Source of the DNA: Elephas maximus indicus
Lineage: Eukaryota; Chordata; Mammalia; Proboscidea; Elephantidae
DNA length: 64,000 bases
Reading direction: 5' to 3'
NCBI RefSeq assembly: GCF_024166365.1
Contig: NC_064846.1
Coordinates: forward strand, 32,261,866-32,325,865
Shown: piece by piece, positions 24,601-34,299 of the stretch
Layout: the number at the start of each line of letters is the position of its first letter
How positions within the stretch are numbered: the stretch's first letter is position 1
The notes under the pieces: model-generated
Seen by the model: only the letters and a program-made list of their open reading frames with translations
What the model was told of the DNA's origin: nothing
The model's database searches: none
Position numbers and translations under genes: made by a program

Positions 24601-25108
24601 TCATTACCTGGAAAACCTCCATTTTACCATAGAGGGGAGGGACACTCACTACTTCATTAAGCTTGGATCTCTGGAGGAAGACCTGGTACTGATCGGTAAC
24701 ACTGGGGGGAGGCGGATTTTGGAGAATGGTGTCAATGTCACTGTATCCCAAATGACTTCTGTGTTGAATGGAAGGACTAGACGGTTTGCAGATATCCAGC
24801 TCCAGCACGGAGCTCTGTGCTTCAACATCCGGTATGGGACAACTGTCGAAGAGGAAAAGAACCACGTGTTGGAGATTGCCAGACTTCGAGCTGTGGCCCA
24901 GGCCTGGACTAAGGAACAGAGAAGGCTGCAAGAAGGGGAAGAGGGTATTCGGGCATGGACAGAGGGGGAAAAGCAGCAGCTTCTGAGCACTGGGAGGGTA
25001 CAAGGTTATGATGGGTATTTTGTTTTGTCTGTTGAGCAGTATTTAGAACTTTCTGACAGTGCCAACAATATTCACTTTATGAGACAGAGCGAAATAGGCA
25101 GGAGGTAA
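12343..25108 (+). CDS. TENM1: Teneurin-1, C-terminal third (five coding exons, spliced)
   Basis: Joined exons 12343-12639, 19272-19659, 20706-21926, 22517-22659 and 24350-25108 total 2808 nt, giving 935 residues plus stop in one continuous frame. Every intron has GT/AG ends and phases agree. Teneurins are large type II transmembrane proteins (about 2700 residues) acting in synaptic adhesion with latrophilins. The part seen is extracellular: YD-repeat shell (YDQTG, YDADG, YDLNG, YDGLGRR), the Rhs-type core end (TPYGDIY, then GQRDYD and AGRWTTPN), a Tox-GHH-like C-terminal region, and the terminal peptide ending MRQSEIGRR. That ending and the neighbouring SH2D1A separate TENM1 from TENM2-4; this rests on remembered family sequences. 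No frameshift or internal stop is visible. Earlier exons lie before position 1. Confidence 0.94.
12640..14200. other. TENM1 intron, no recognised element
   Basis: First part of the 6.6 kb intron between exons a and b. Non-coding, with no repeat that I can name. Confidence 0.55.
14201..14274 (-). pseudogene. tRNA-Ile(AAT)-like pseudogene or tRNA-derived remnant
   Basis: Reading the - strand, CCAGTTAGCTCAATTGGTC matches the tRNA-Ile 5' half and A box, and TGGTGCTAATGAGG keeps the AAT anticodon context. The T-arm/B box is degraded (GAGTTCAAAGC) and the acceptor stem does not pair, so it is not a functional tRNA gene. It could instead be the head of an old SINE. Confidence 0.5.
14406..14567 (+). 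repeat. AfroSINE, short type
   Basis: AAACCCTGGTGGCACAGTGG start, CTGGCAGTTCAAATCCAGCA B-box region, GAGTCGGAATCAACTCAACT and a T-run tail. Confidence 0.9.
14568..17720. other. TENM1 intron, largely unique
   Basis: About 3.1 kb. A purine-rich patch lies at 15230-15350 and a GC-richer patch at 16440-16960. Overlapping - strand frames (16435-16956) show no family resemblance. Confidence 0.5.
17721..18163. mobile_element. Tc/mariner-like MITE with terminal inverted repeats
   Basis: Left end TACAGGCAGGCCCCAGGTTA pairs imperfectly with the right end (about 15 of 21 positions); reverse complement there begins TACAGTAAGTCCTTGGTTAC. TA at the ends suggests Tc/mariner (Tigger) type. No transposase frame is present. 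An AfroSINE is inserted at 17815-17965. Confidence 0.55.
17815..17965 (+). repeat. AfroSINE nested in MITE, perfect target-site duplication
   Basis: Flanked by TTAGTACAAG at 17805-17814 and 17966-17975. Head GGAAACCCTGGTGGCGTAGT and tail GACGGCAGTGGGTTTAGG. Confidence 0.95.
18240..19200 (+). repeat. L2 LINE 3' region, split by a SINE
   Basis: CCTTAATGGCTCCCTGCTGC, GAAGTCCAAACTCCTTAACA and the L2 3' end (CAGTGCCTGGCACACAGTAG) flank an inserted SINE. The element ends about 70 bp before TENM1 exon b. Confidence 0.8.
18601..18857 (-). repeat. tRNA-Gly-headed SINE with RTE-like body and tail
   Basis: On the - strand, the head (18857-18786) reads CTGGTGGTTCAGTGGTAGAA then GGGAGACCTGGGTTTGATTC, a tRNA-Gly-like A and B box. 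The body shares ATGCAAGCC and CTGACRGATG-type sequence with the 5' end of the RTE copy at 8466-8522. The tail is GCTAACAACAACAAAAC. It is inserted in L2. Confidence 0.75.
19272..19659 (+). CDS. TENM1: TENM1 coding exon b (YD shell)
   Basis: Acceptor TTTCAG ends at 19271. The exon is 388 nt, entering in phase 0 ([12 protein letters not shown]) and leaving one base of a Gly codon before donor GTTTGT at 19660. It encodes more of the YD shell (YDQSD, YDTTQV, ending in IRYRQT). The intron downstream is only 1046 bp, and an AfroSINE begins 43 bp after the donor. Confidence 0.93.
19702..19867 (+). repeat. AfroSINE just after TENM1 exon b
   Basis: GAAACCCTGGTGACATAGTG start, CCGGCAGTTCAAATCCACCA B box, GACGACAATGGGTTTAG tail. 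An imperfect duplication of ATATACAACAT-like sequence flanks it. It starts 43 bp after the donor. Confidence 0.92.
19868..20705. other. TENM1 intron b-c remainder
   Basis: AT-rich, unique-looking. It ends in a polypyrimidine tract (TTATTTTTCTTTTGGTTCC) before exon c. Confidence 0.6.
20706..21926 (+). CDS. TENM1: TENM1 coding exon c (long YD/Rhs-core exon)
   Basis: Acceptor CTACAG ends at 20705 and donor GTATGT starts at 21927. The 1221 nt enter and leave in split codons (G|GG at the start, G|AT at the end). It carries dense YD motifs, then the hyperconserved Rhs-associated end of the shell: [22 protein letters not shown] and AGRWTTPN. In known teneurin structures this segment closes the shell. 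It is open over its whole length, which supports a functional gene. Confidence 0.95.
22517..22659 (+). CDS. TENM1: TENM1 coding exon d (post-shell linker)
   Basis: The 143 nt lie between acceptor CTCACAG and donor GTTAGT. The exon starts by completing the split Asp codon ([15 protein letters not shown]) and ends in phase 0 with QEWDPGK. It encodes the segment linking the Rhs core to the C-terminal Tox-GHH-like region. Confidence 0.92.
22926..23100 (+). repeat. AfroSINE with 14-nt target-site duplication
   Basis: TTTATGATAGATAA (22912-22925) and TTTATGACAGATAA (23101-23114) flank a short-type copy in the intron before the last exon. Confidence 0.95.
23580..23770 (+). mobile_element. L1 LINE 3' end fragment
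   Basis: GTTGATAATTGCTGAAGC, TAATGGGTACATGGAGGATC and TTTGAAAATTTCCATAGTAA are the old L1 3' terminal pattern. The 5' limit is uncertain and 23101-23580 is otherwise unassigned intron. Confidence 0.65.
24350..25108 (+). CDS. TENM1: TENM1 terminal coding exon (Tox-GHH-like region and TCAP-1)
   Basis: A 24-nt pyrimidine run leads into acceptor TTCCTAG ending at 24349. The exon encodes 252 residues from [12 protein letters not shown] and stops with TAA at 25106-25108. It holds the C-terminal domain, which in teneurins descends from bacterial polymorphic-toxin nuclease domains but acts in adhesion. The last 44 codons (from 24974) are the teneurin C-terminal associated peptide plus a Gly-Arg-Arg amidation and cleavage signal. 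Opposite-strand open frames here are shadows. Confidence 0.94.
   Translation, partial: TILGIQCELQKQLRNFISLDQLPMTPQYSDGRCLEGGKQPRFAAVPSVFGKGIKFAIKDGIVTADIIGVANEDSRRLAAILNNAHYLENLHFTIEGRDTHYFIKLGSLEEDLVLIGNTGGRRILENGVNVTVSQMTSVLNGRTRRFADIQLQHGALCFNIRYGTTVEEEKNHVLEIARLRAVAQAWTKEQRRLQEGEEGIRAWTEGEKQQLLSTGRVQGYDGYFVLSVEQYLELSDSANNIHFMRQSEIGRR
24974..25105 (+). other. TENM1: TCAP-1 peptide region with amidation signal
   Basis: Starting [16 protein letters not shown] and ending RQSEI then GRR, this 41-residue segment plus tripeptide matches the teneurin C-terminal associated peptide 1 described in mammals as a CRF-like neuropeptide. The Ile-Gly-Arg-Arg end is the expected C-terminal amidation signal. 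Whether the peptide is released in this species cannot be seen from DNA. Confidence 0.8.
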
Positions 25109-26304
25109 CAAAAAAAATCTCTGCCTTTGCGTCACCAAAGACTGCCTGTTTTTAAAACATAAAATGGTTTATTGTATTGGTTTTCTAGATCAGAACTCTG
25201 TATATATAAATATGGAGGAAAAACATATCCAACTGCCTTTCAATGTGACGGAAGATGGTATTTTAATATTGTTTGTTTAACCTCTTTAAGAAATGACAAA
25301 GATTTTTAGTTCTTGTGTGGCAGTATTCAAAATAACACAAGTAGAACTCAAATGGCTAAAAAAAAATTTTTTTTCAGAAAGCACCACTTTAAATTTGTTG
25401 AGCCATGCATATGTTCAAATATATAGAAAGAACCCAAGGTTCTATATCTATTGTGACACAAAGTTTCATATTTAACCGTTGGCAGAACTTGCAGGCTGTT
25501 TTAAAAGGTGGTGCCAATAGTATCTGAACCTTGCATTTCCAAAGACTGCCAGCCCTTTCACATTTTCCAGATCTGTTATAGGAAACTTAAAAACAAGTGT
25601 AAAATGTCCTCAGCAACCATCTCCTAGAGTCAGAACCCATTTGCCCTCCTCCCTTATTATTCCTCCTTGCTTGTTCAAGTAAATGCCATGTTGTTGTGCT
25701 GTGTTTTGGCGTGTGGTGGCTGGGTTCTGTCAACCGCGCTTCCCTGTGGGTGTGGTAACCAAACCCAATAGCCACTATTTGCTTGTGTCTACATGATACC
25801 AAAGCAGCTGGTCAATTTAACCTCTCTCCCACACAACCTGTTTTGGTAAAAATTTTTTTACCAAATTGTCCAGATGTATTGGCGTCATGTAAACATAACT
25901 TTTGTTAACCCGGGTAGGAATTTCTCATTTATATATAGGGTGTGTTTTGGTCATAGTTTCACATGAGTGATTCAGTATTTATACACTAATCCAATGGTTT
26001 TGTGCACATGAAAGGTAATTTACTAAGAAGTATGACTCTGGTACAAAAAAAAAATAAGGCTTTAGCAGGCATACATGCCTAGGATGCTGATAAACACATC
26101 AACTACTGTGGAAATTCATAAGAGCCAAACCTTTAAAAATAGGCCTAGTACAAGGTGAAAGGAAAGTACCAAACCAAACATCACGGTAGGCGCTGCCTCA
26201 TTGTTTCAGCCCATTTAGGTTTCTCTTTCAAATGTACCATTCTTTATTGAACATCCCCCAGCCATATTCGAAAAATTTAATTAAGTGAGCCTTTTCCAAT
26301 CTAA

Positions 26305-26467
26305 GGAGCCCTAGTGGCGCACTGGTTAAGAGCTACAGCTGCTAACCAAAAGGTCGGCAGTTCGAACCAATCAGCCGCTCCTTAGATACCCTATGGGACG
26401 GTTCTACTCTGTTCTTTAGGGTCGCTATGAGTCTGCAATTGACTTGACGGCAATGGGTTTAGTTTGG
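26305..26467 (+). repeat. AfroSINE inside the TENM1 3'UTR
   Basis: GGAGCCCTAGTGGCGCACTG head, GGTCGGCAGTTCGAACC B box, GACTTGACGGCAATGGG tail. Duplicated flanks: CTTTTCCAATCTAA (26291-26304) and CTTTTCCAATCTTAA (26468-26482). Same strand as the transcript. Confidence 0.93.
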
Positions 26468-29400
26468 CTTTTCCAATCTTAAACATTTCAGTTCAAGAGA
26501 GGCAGACTATTTCTTATTAACCTAATTTATATGGTTTAATTTTTTTTTAATTCTTTTAGTTTTCTGTCTTTACCCATTTATTTATTTATTTTTTAATCAC
26601 CTCTCCTACCTAGGGAAAAAACCGACAATTTTCCAGGAGGGGATCTTTTGTTTTGTGACAATTTAAAAGTTGGGGAAAAAAGGTCAGGATCAGTATTAAT
26701 ATCCGCTGCAGTTTCTCAAACTCTATGAATCCTGCAGGGAAAGAAGCCCCTTGGTGAGCTGGGAGATTTGTGCCCAGTGACAAAGAGACAGTTTGTAAAA
26801 TGCTGGGTAATTTTAAGTTACCACAAATGAAAATACATGACAGCACAATGCGGCCTGTAGAAAATTCCCCTGAGCTGGCTTCAGCACTTTCATCACCAAG
26901 TCTGGACATTGGCTATGTCTGAAGGAGAATTTATGATGGGATGTTACAGTTTGGATTCTTTCCAGCTACTATCTAAATGCAGTGTGGGGTCATTGCCTTG
27001 CTTTGTGATGACAGTTTGTTTGAAAATATGCAAAGCCAGGATCCAGGCTCCTGTTAAGGTTTTTAAAGAGTCTGGCTCCTCCTACACAAGGACCTACAGA
27101 GAGTAAGGGAAGATGAATTCAAACATTTCATTTTCAAAACCTTCGGGTTCACGTGCATTCCAAAAGACAGAGAGAGAGACAGAGAATTCATGCTGAACTC
27201 ATCTCTCTGTTTGGAAGCACACTAGCTCAAGAAATTGCTAATCCAGACTAAATCATATTATTGGGTTTTTCCTGAATCAGGCCTGTGTTAATGGTACAGT
27301 ATTTATTCAGGATGGAATTTTTAAATTACTAACAAACTTGTTGAACATTTGAATACCTCCACACCAGCCTAAAAATGGACCTTAAGTTCTTAGAACCTCT
27401 GACGTTCTTTTAAATCAATGGAAAAAGAAGTTATGAGCTGTATATAGAGAGTGCGTTCATAAATGTGATGGTGTATTTTATCACTAATCCAGGATATCAA
27501 TATTAGAGTCTATTTTGCTTATATTTTAAGTGATTATACTTTTTTGCAATTCACTGATGTGTCATTTTCAAACCGCTTTAAATATCCATTAGAAACAAAT
27601 ATTTGAAGCTTTTACTTAATAGTAATTACCTTGAACTGTGCATTTCTAGTTTGTAATAAACATTTAGTTAGTTTGTGCCCTTAGTTTCTTAAAGTTTTAT
27701 TTGTATTATGTTCAGGAAATGCACTTTTTATCACTTACAGCTGTGGTTTTAATACTGCCTTGAACTATTACTGTTCTCTTTACCACTTCCCAAGCTTTGG
27801 GGAAGAAAGAAAAACAATAGCGTTAATGAGTAGTAAATCTAAGAGAAACATTTTGGCATTTCTTAATAAGAACATGGAGATATTGCGTACATTGCTTCCA
27901 GTTAAGCTGAGTAGAAAGACTGCCTCCATTGACTTGTAGTTCTGAAGGTTAAATTAATGAAAGAACCATTCATTGCCGTTTCCTGATGAAAGGAAAAGCT
28001 TTTATATGAGAAATATACCAATTTCTCATGCCCAGAAGACATAGGTGGCTGACACTGGACAGTCAGACGCCATTCAAGCAAGTTAGGTGAGAGCACAGTA
28101 GTTGGACTCTCCTGTGAAGAAAACTTGTCTCCATGGTTGTTTCTTTTTGCTAGTTAGGCCCATTTTATTTGTGCTTTCTTGTTTTGTTTTGTTTTGACTC
28201 TTGCACTATAGTCTAGAAACCCAAATGAGCCGAAAATGTCACAGTTTAACAGACATTTAAATACATTTATTTCTAGTCGTCATTCTAATCATGATTGGTT
28301 AGAAGCATGGCTCCTGAAAGAAAGGAGAATAAAACTGAATTCATACTCTCAGCAAAAACACTTGCCATATAAATAGCATATGTTTTATTTTTAACCCAGC
28401 AAAATAATGTATAAAATAAGCACGTCCTTTACTGTCAATTTATCTAGAAGATCTATAATATATAGACTATATATAATATAAGACATTATATATAACATAG
28501 CCAAATGTATGCAAATTTGACAATGTATAATTTGGAATTCCCAGTTAATTACATAGAGAGCTATAAAATTAAGTTATAATGTTCATAAGGCTTTTCTTTT
28601 TCATCACTATTGATACAGTTTCAAGCATTCCATCATTTGATTTCTACTCTTTTTTTTTTCAAATTTATTTTTAATCAGACCAAGCCCCACTGTAATACCA
28701 CCTGAAAGTCAGGGCAAAGTATATTTATAAAGGTGTGTTCATGTAAGGGCAATTGTCCTGGAGTTCAGTGTAATGGAAGCAAAAGCATAGTCACGAGTAT
28801 TGAAAGAAACTTTTGGAGAAATTGGAGTGTGTTATAGCTTGTGGACAAGAAGAAGGCTACAGACTGGATGCAACATTCTTGTTTTCTTGGAGGAACTCAC
28901 GCACACGTAGCTGACCTGACTAGTACTTCCGATTTCAGACTGCTCTTCCACAGCCTTCTGTAAGGATTTTTATTCTGTAAAAACAAACAAAAAAAACCAA
29001 AACAAAACAAAAAAATAGAAAACAACAACAAAGAATTCAACCACAAAATAGTGACTGTTATGTCAGTGTGTCCTTCATACGAAAGCTATTAAGGACCAAA
29101 TATAGTACTGTGTGTAAGAAGAAATTACTTCCTAAGCAGTAATTGAAAATACTTAGAGTTAAACTTGCTGTGGATTTTGTCTTGGCAGTTGTCATCTTAC
29201 ATTATTTGTCAAAGGAAATGTGTTTGGCCGTTAAAAAAAAAAATCTTTCCTTAGATTTAGTGGTGGACTTTAACCTCTTAAATAAATGTTAGTATATCAG
29301 ATTGTGTCCTTGAAAACTATTTTACTTGTATGAATCATGACAATGTCTAAATCTTTACTATTCGTCTGGCAAAAGCATCAGTAAGAGAGAAAGAGAAAAA

Positions 29401-29818
29401 GAGAAGTATAGCCTTTATGTCAGAAAAAATATTCTTTTTAGCTGCTTACTTTCTCATGAGAAGTAAAGATGTTTACAGTGTATGCCAAGATTTTCGGTTT
29501 CTATATAACAACAGTTAGAGGTTCTAATCATACTGAAAATTGTGTTATAATGGCCTGAGCCATGTTGCTAGGAAAAAATAGGTTCCAATTTTGTATTCTT
29601 GCTCTCATTCCTGTGCTGAAAAGTGACTGGATACTGTACAGGTTCATGTTCTCTGGCTGCAGTTAAATGGTCTTTTGCATTTTGCTCTGGCTTTCAGGCC
29701 AGAAGCATGCATTTTTCTACAAGAGCATCGCGACAACATGCTGTAAATACTTAAAGTTAAACATTATGTGTCGATATTTGAAAGAAAAAAAAGTACTTTG
29801 AATATTTCGTTTTTAAAA

Positions 29819-29824
29819 AATAAA
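29819..29824 (+). promoter_or_regulatory. Probable distal TENM1 polyadenylation signal
   Basis: AATAAA, followed about 15-25 nt later by a GT/T-rich element. This is the last good hexamer before sequence resembling intergenic DNA. Confidence 0.55.
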
Positions 29825-29845
29825 ATTGCAAATGAACACTGTGTC

Positions 29846-30404
29846 TCATTTTATTCCTGCGCCACACTGCATTCTCAAGTCAGCTTGGTCACCTGAGATA
29901 TGGAAAGTGGCTCTCTAACAAGGAACAATAAAACCGAGTCATCTTAAAAATGTAGGTTCAGAAATCAAAAAAGCACTAATCCTAGACAGGCATCTCTTCG
30001 TTTTTATTTTTCATACAAATAGGATCTCTGACACAAATGACCATTTCATAAACAAAGAATAGGAACTGCTGCAAATTTAAATACCACTAGGCTATGGCTT
30101 CTTTCTTCTTTTAGTGCCTTTCTCAGCAGTCGGAAGAAAATAAAGAATTGCAAAAAAAGGGTGGGGGAGAACTAGGGGACCATAGCATCCAAAGGTATTG
30201 GAAAAAATCAGTGTACGGAAGCAATCATGAAAAGACTGAAAAACAGGAGCTTCTGTGAGACCCTACATCCTGGGCAATTACATGGCCACTTGACATGTAT
30301 TCTTCACAAGAAGACGGCACTGGGTTTGGTTTGGTTTGGCTTGATTTGGTTTAACAAGAATACCTTGGAAAGCCACCCGACAGATTTTCCAAAATTCAAC
30401 TTGC
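29846..30404. other. Intergenic, no recognised element
   Basis: AT-rich spacer between the predicted TENM1 end and the first intergenic SINE. Confidence 0.5.
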
Positions 30405-30415
30405 TATTCGTAGGG

Positions 30416-30542
30416 GGAAACCCTGGTGGTGTAGTGGTTAAGTGCTACCGCCAGGAGCTCCTTGGAAACTCTAGGGGGCTGTTCTACTCCGTCCTATAGG
30501 GTCGCTATGAGTCAGATTCGACTCGATGGCACTGGGTGTTTT
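30416..30542 (+). repeat. AfroSINE lacking its B-box segment
   Basis: The head jumps from AAGTGCTACC to GCCAGGAGCTCCTT, omitting the roughly 35-nt anticodon-to-B-box segment present in other copies. Perfect 11-nt flanks TATTCGTAGGG at 30405-30415 and 30543-30553. Confidence 0.93.
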
Positions 30543-30654
30543 TATTCGTAGGGCTCAGAGAAGTCCACAAAGCCCGTTACTGACACTTGCATGGAATCCT
30601 GGAATTTGTACCACTGCAAAACACCCTGCTGCCTTTTTATTCACTGATATGTAC

Positions 30655-30826
30655 CAAACAAAAAGCAAACCAAACCCGTTGCCTTCAAGTCAGTTCCGAC
30701 TCATAGCGACCCTATAGTGCAGGGTAGAACTGCCCCATAGGGTTGCCAAGGAGAGGCCCGTGGATTTGAACTGCCCACCTTTTGGTCAGCAGGCGTAGCT
30801 CTTAACCACTTCACTATCAGGGCTCC
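30655..30826 (-). repeat. AfroSINE
   Basis: Reverse short-type copy: GTTGCCTTCAAGTCAGTTCC start, CACTATCAGGGCTCC end. Confidence 0.9.
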
Positions 30827-31059
30827 AATATATACACTGATACAGTAAAAAGATTCATGCAGCAGAAGAGAACCTTGATTGTCTCAGCACAACCCATCAG
30901 CATAAAACAACGGGGCCTATTAGTATCACCTGAGGGAGGGGTGTACTCGTATCACCCAGGGATTTTTGTTTGTTTGTTTTTTCAAAATACCACCCTAAGA
31001 GTATAAAAAGTCCAAGGGCAGGTACTCCCACATTGAGAGCATTTTTGAAGGTGATAAGA

Positions 31060-31250
31060 GATTTTTGCATATTACTATCTCAAAGTCATGCAACTCTAGT
31101 ACCTCAATAATCCTGTGAGGTGAGGAAGACTTTATTATTCCTCCTTGGTAAATGCAATAACAAACAGAATGACCTATTTAAGGTCATATGGATAATCAGT
31201 GGCAAAGCTGAAAAGAAAATTCTGGTCTCATGCATTTCTGCTTCTATTCT
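31060..31250 (+). repeat. MIR-like fragment
   Basis: Faint MIR core (AATAATCCTGTGAGGTGAGG, TTAAGGTCATATGGATAATC). Diverged. Confidence 0.5.
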
Positions 31251-31270
31251 CTCTGTCCAATATTGAGCAT

Positions 31271-31433
31271 TAAAAAAAAAAAAACCCAAACCCGTCACCA
31301 TCGAGTCAATTCGGACTCATAGTGACCCTATGGGACAGAGTAGAACTGCTCCATATGGTTTCCAAGGAGTGCCTGGTGGATTCCAACTGCCAACCTTTAT
31401 GGTTAGCAGCTGAGCTCCTAATCACTGCGCCAA
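31271..31433 (-). repeat. AfroSINE
   Basis: A-rich tail at 31271-31283, then CACCATCGAGTCAATTCGG; the far end is ATCACTGCGCCAAGC. Confidence 0.88.
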
Positions 31434-31751
31434 GCATGGTACCTCCTTTTGTCATCCTGTGAAATAATAGTCCAATTTCTGTGTATGTGTATGTATAATA
31501 TCCATATACTGATAGGCTCTATCAAGACAGTTAATCAGGTTTGTTATATCTTTCTACATAAAATATTCATATATTCATTTACAAGGCAAGTAACCTAACA
31601 GGAATTCAGCCTTTTACTTCAAGTTTGGCCAGTGACCCCAAATTGTGACAGTGTCCAAATTGGGTAGTTTAACTTCACCGCTAGGTGCAAACTGCAACTT
31701 ACTGTTATCCCATTTAACTGCAAGGGCAAACACAGGTGACAAAGTTAAATT

Positions 31752-31910
31752 GAAACCCTGGTGGCGTAGTGGTTAAGTGTTATGGCTGCTAACCAAAGGG
31801 TTGGCAGTTCAAATCTGCCAGGCGCTCCTTGGAAACTCTATGGGGCAGTTCTACTCTGTTCTAGAGGGTCGCTATGAGTCGTAATCTACTCGACGGCACT
31901 GGGTTTGGTT
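31752..31910 (+). repeat. AfroSINE
   Basis: TGAAACCCTGGTGGCGTAGT head, TTGGCAGTTCAAATCTGCCA B box, CTCGACGGCACTGGG tail. Confidence 0.92.
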
Positions 31911-32790
31911 TAACAGGGATACCAGGCATCTGGTAACCTTGACATGCTCAAGGGAAAAGCTGGGTTTTATTATTAATAGACTGGATTGTGAGCTCAATAA
32001 AGTGAATCAAATAAAATATAAGCTGATATCTAAACATTTTTAACAGATTGTAAAGCTGATTCTTTCTCCATTCTACCACAATGAATATGTTAAGTCCAGC
32101 CCTTTATTTATCCCAGAGGACTGAATCAGAGGCATTCTCTATAGACTTATTCCACCTTTGCACTACCGCAAAGGTCCTCTGCCTGTAACAGCCAAACAGA
32201 CAGTTACCCAAGCTTGTCACCCTACTGACCTTATCTCCTAAGAACAAATTTCCAAGGAAGTGAACAAGTATTTGCCAAGTCATCATGTTCCTTATGGGCT
32301 TGCTGACACACTTTCTTTTTCTGAAGAGTGGTGTAAGCTTGGAAATATATGTGCATTTTTCTACCTTGACTCAGCATCTTACAGGTATATGTTAGCATGG
32401 GCATATTTTAGATATGGCAAGGATATGACCTTTCTGTAAAGGTTCAAGCTATTATGTACTGGAAAGTGGCAAGGATGCTCATGTTGGGAAAGAAAAAGGG
32501 GAGGGGGTGGAAATTGATGAATAAAAAGCCAGCAAGAGAAGACAGGGGGGTAGGCGCATTAACTAGAAAGTTTGACAGGGGCAAAATTGGAAAAGCACTT
32601 ATCTTTTTCAAGGAAATCAGTTCAGTAATATAAGATGGCCTTCCTTGATGCTTTATTTAGTATCTGAATGGTATCTGTCTCTGAATAATTTTTAAAGGCA
32701 TATTCTAAGACAAATTAGGTAAATAAAAACATTCAAATACTTTATTAAAATGTGAAAGACCATTAACCATGCAAAAAAGCTTTTTCAAAA
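31911..32790. other. Intergenic, no recognised element
   Basis: AT-rich, with a G/A-rich patch at about 32490-32560. No exon-like open frame. Confidence 0.5.
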
Positions 32791-33495
32791 AGGGCTCTGG
32801 TTGACTGGGATCACAACAGAGGGCCCCAGACAGAGCGGGAGAAAAATGTAGAACAAAAAATCAAATTCACAAAAAAGACCAGACCTACTAGTCTGACAGG
32901 AACTGGAGGAACCCCCGAGACTATGGCCCTGAGACACCCTTCTGAACTGGAACTGAAGCCACTCCCGGAGCCAGGGGTGAATTAAGCAGTAAGCACGGTA
33001 TTCACCAGTTTACAGTAAGCAAGGTACACACGGGCTTCATTGTGCTTACCTACTAATCGGTAGTACGCAATGTCACCTGGGTTTCACCACAGCAAAGATG
33101 TGGTAAAGCCCAGGTGACAGTGTGCACTACACATCACTAAGTAAACACAGTGAAGCCCATACCTACTTTGCTGACAGGATAATCCGTCCCTGCTGGAGAC
33201 CACCTTTTAGCCAAACCACAGACAGGCCCATAAAATAAACCCGAGAGGAACATGCTCATAACAATTATATAAGAGCAAAAGGGTAACATTTGCCCAAAAG
33301 CAAAGATGAGAAGGCAGGAAGGGGTAGAAAACCAGGACAAAAAGAAACAGGGAAACTAGGATGAAAATGGGGAGAGTCCTGACACATTGTGGGGAATGAA
33401 ACCAAGGTCATGGAACACTTTATGTATAAACTATCAAATGGGAAACTAATTTGCTCTGTAAACTTTCACCTAATGCATGAGAAAAAAATAGTTTA
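32791..33495 (+). mobile_element. L1 LINE 3'UTR, interrupted by a MITE
   Basis: GGAACTGGAGGAACCCCCGA, TGAAGCCACTCCCGGAG and, after the insertion, CACCTTTTAGCCAAACCAC, GGGGAATGAAACCAAGGTCA and TGTAAACTTTCACCTAATGC. This pattern resembles the 3'UTR of younger mammalian L1s. No ORF2 part is visible upstream. Confidence 0.6.
32972..33192. mobile_element. Palindromic MITE (hAT-like ends)
   Basis: Begins CAGGGGTGAATTA and ends TAATCCGTCCCTG, imperfect inverted repeats. The centre is a strong hairpin at 33071-33119 (TGTCACCTGGGTTTCACCACA against TGTGGTAAAGCCCAGGTGACA, 7-nt loop). Further inverted pairs lie outside, near 33033 and 33147. It contains no gene. Confidence 0.65.
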
Positions 33496-33767
33496 AAGGG
33501 ATGGGCTCTGGTAAAAGAACATGCAAACACAAGTCATATACTTAGGGTAATTCCAGGATGAACAAAGTAGAGTAAAAATTTGTCACACCTATTAATATTT
33601 AAACTCAAGCTACAAATAATTAAAAATCATTTCAACATGTCCCTGTTATTCTGAAAGTCAGCTTTCTGAATTCCTTTACAAGTTACAGTCATGCTTTTAC
33701 TTCTAGAAATGGTAAACTGACTATAACGCATTACTGTGGTCATACTCAGCCTTTGCACACCCATATT

Positions 33768-33975
33768 GTTAGCAGTTGCTGTCTAGTCAATTCCAGCTCA
33801 TGGCGACCCCATGTGTGCAGAATAGAACTGCTCCATAGGGTTTTCAAGGCTGTGAGCTTTCAAAAGCAGATCGCCAGCCTGTCTTCTGGTGCATCTCCGG
33901 GTAGGTTCGCACCACCTGTAGGCTATCTGTAGGCTATCAGACAAGTGCTCAACCATTTGAGCCACCCAGGGACTC
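33768..33975 (-). repeat. AfroSINE, old diverged type
   Basis: GCTGTCTAGTCAATTCCAGC start, AGCAGATCGCCAGCCTGTC internal motif, GAGCCACCCAGGGACTCC end. A GTAGGCTATC-type unit is duplicated inside (33917-33940). Confidence 0.8.
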
Positions 33976-34299
33976 CCATGACACCCACTTTAAAAGCTCA
34001 GAAATCAGATCTTGCCAGCACACAGAGAGCAGTTCTGTATCTTGGCAGTTCACTAATATTAGCCAGGCTCACTAACACTCATGTACAACCCAGAATTCCA
34101 GTGTCTTCATTTACAATGAAATGTAGCCCCTTTCTATGGACCACGGATCAGAGTATTTATGTCGACTCATTCTGCCTCTGAGGACACATCTACCTACACA
34201 CTGGGAACTTCACTTATCGTGCACTTATCACCTTCTAGGGTTATCGTTTTCTTGTCTTTTATTATTGTTTTCTTCTTTTGTCTTTTACTCTTATTGCTT

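Larger units (their letters stand above)
25109..29845 (+). other. TENM1: TENM1 3' untranslated region (predicted)
   Basis: AT-rich sequence follows the stop without any further recognisable exon. An AATAAA at 29819-29824, followed by a GT-rich stretch (about 29838-29850), is the best distal polyadenylation site. It gives a UTR of about 4.7 kb, similar to the long human TENM1 UTR as I remember it. Other AATAAA hexamers at 27655, 28328 and 29281 could give shorter forms. One AfroSINE (26305-26467) sits inside. The end position is inferred. Confidence 0.6.

Noticed and set aside
24299-25003. 234-codon - strand open frame opposite the last TENM1 exon
   Set aside because: It is the antisense shadow of a long conserved coding exon, has no recognisable domain, and the + strand reading is clearly teneurin.
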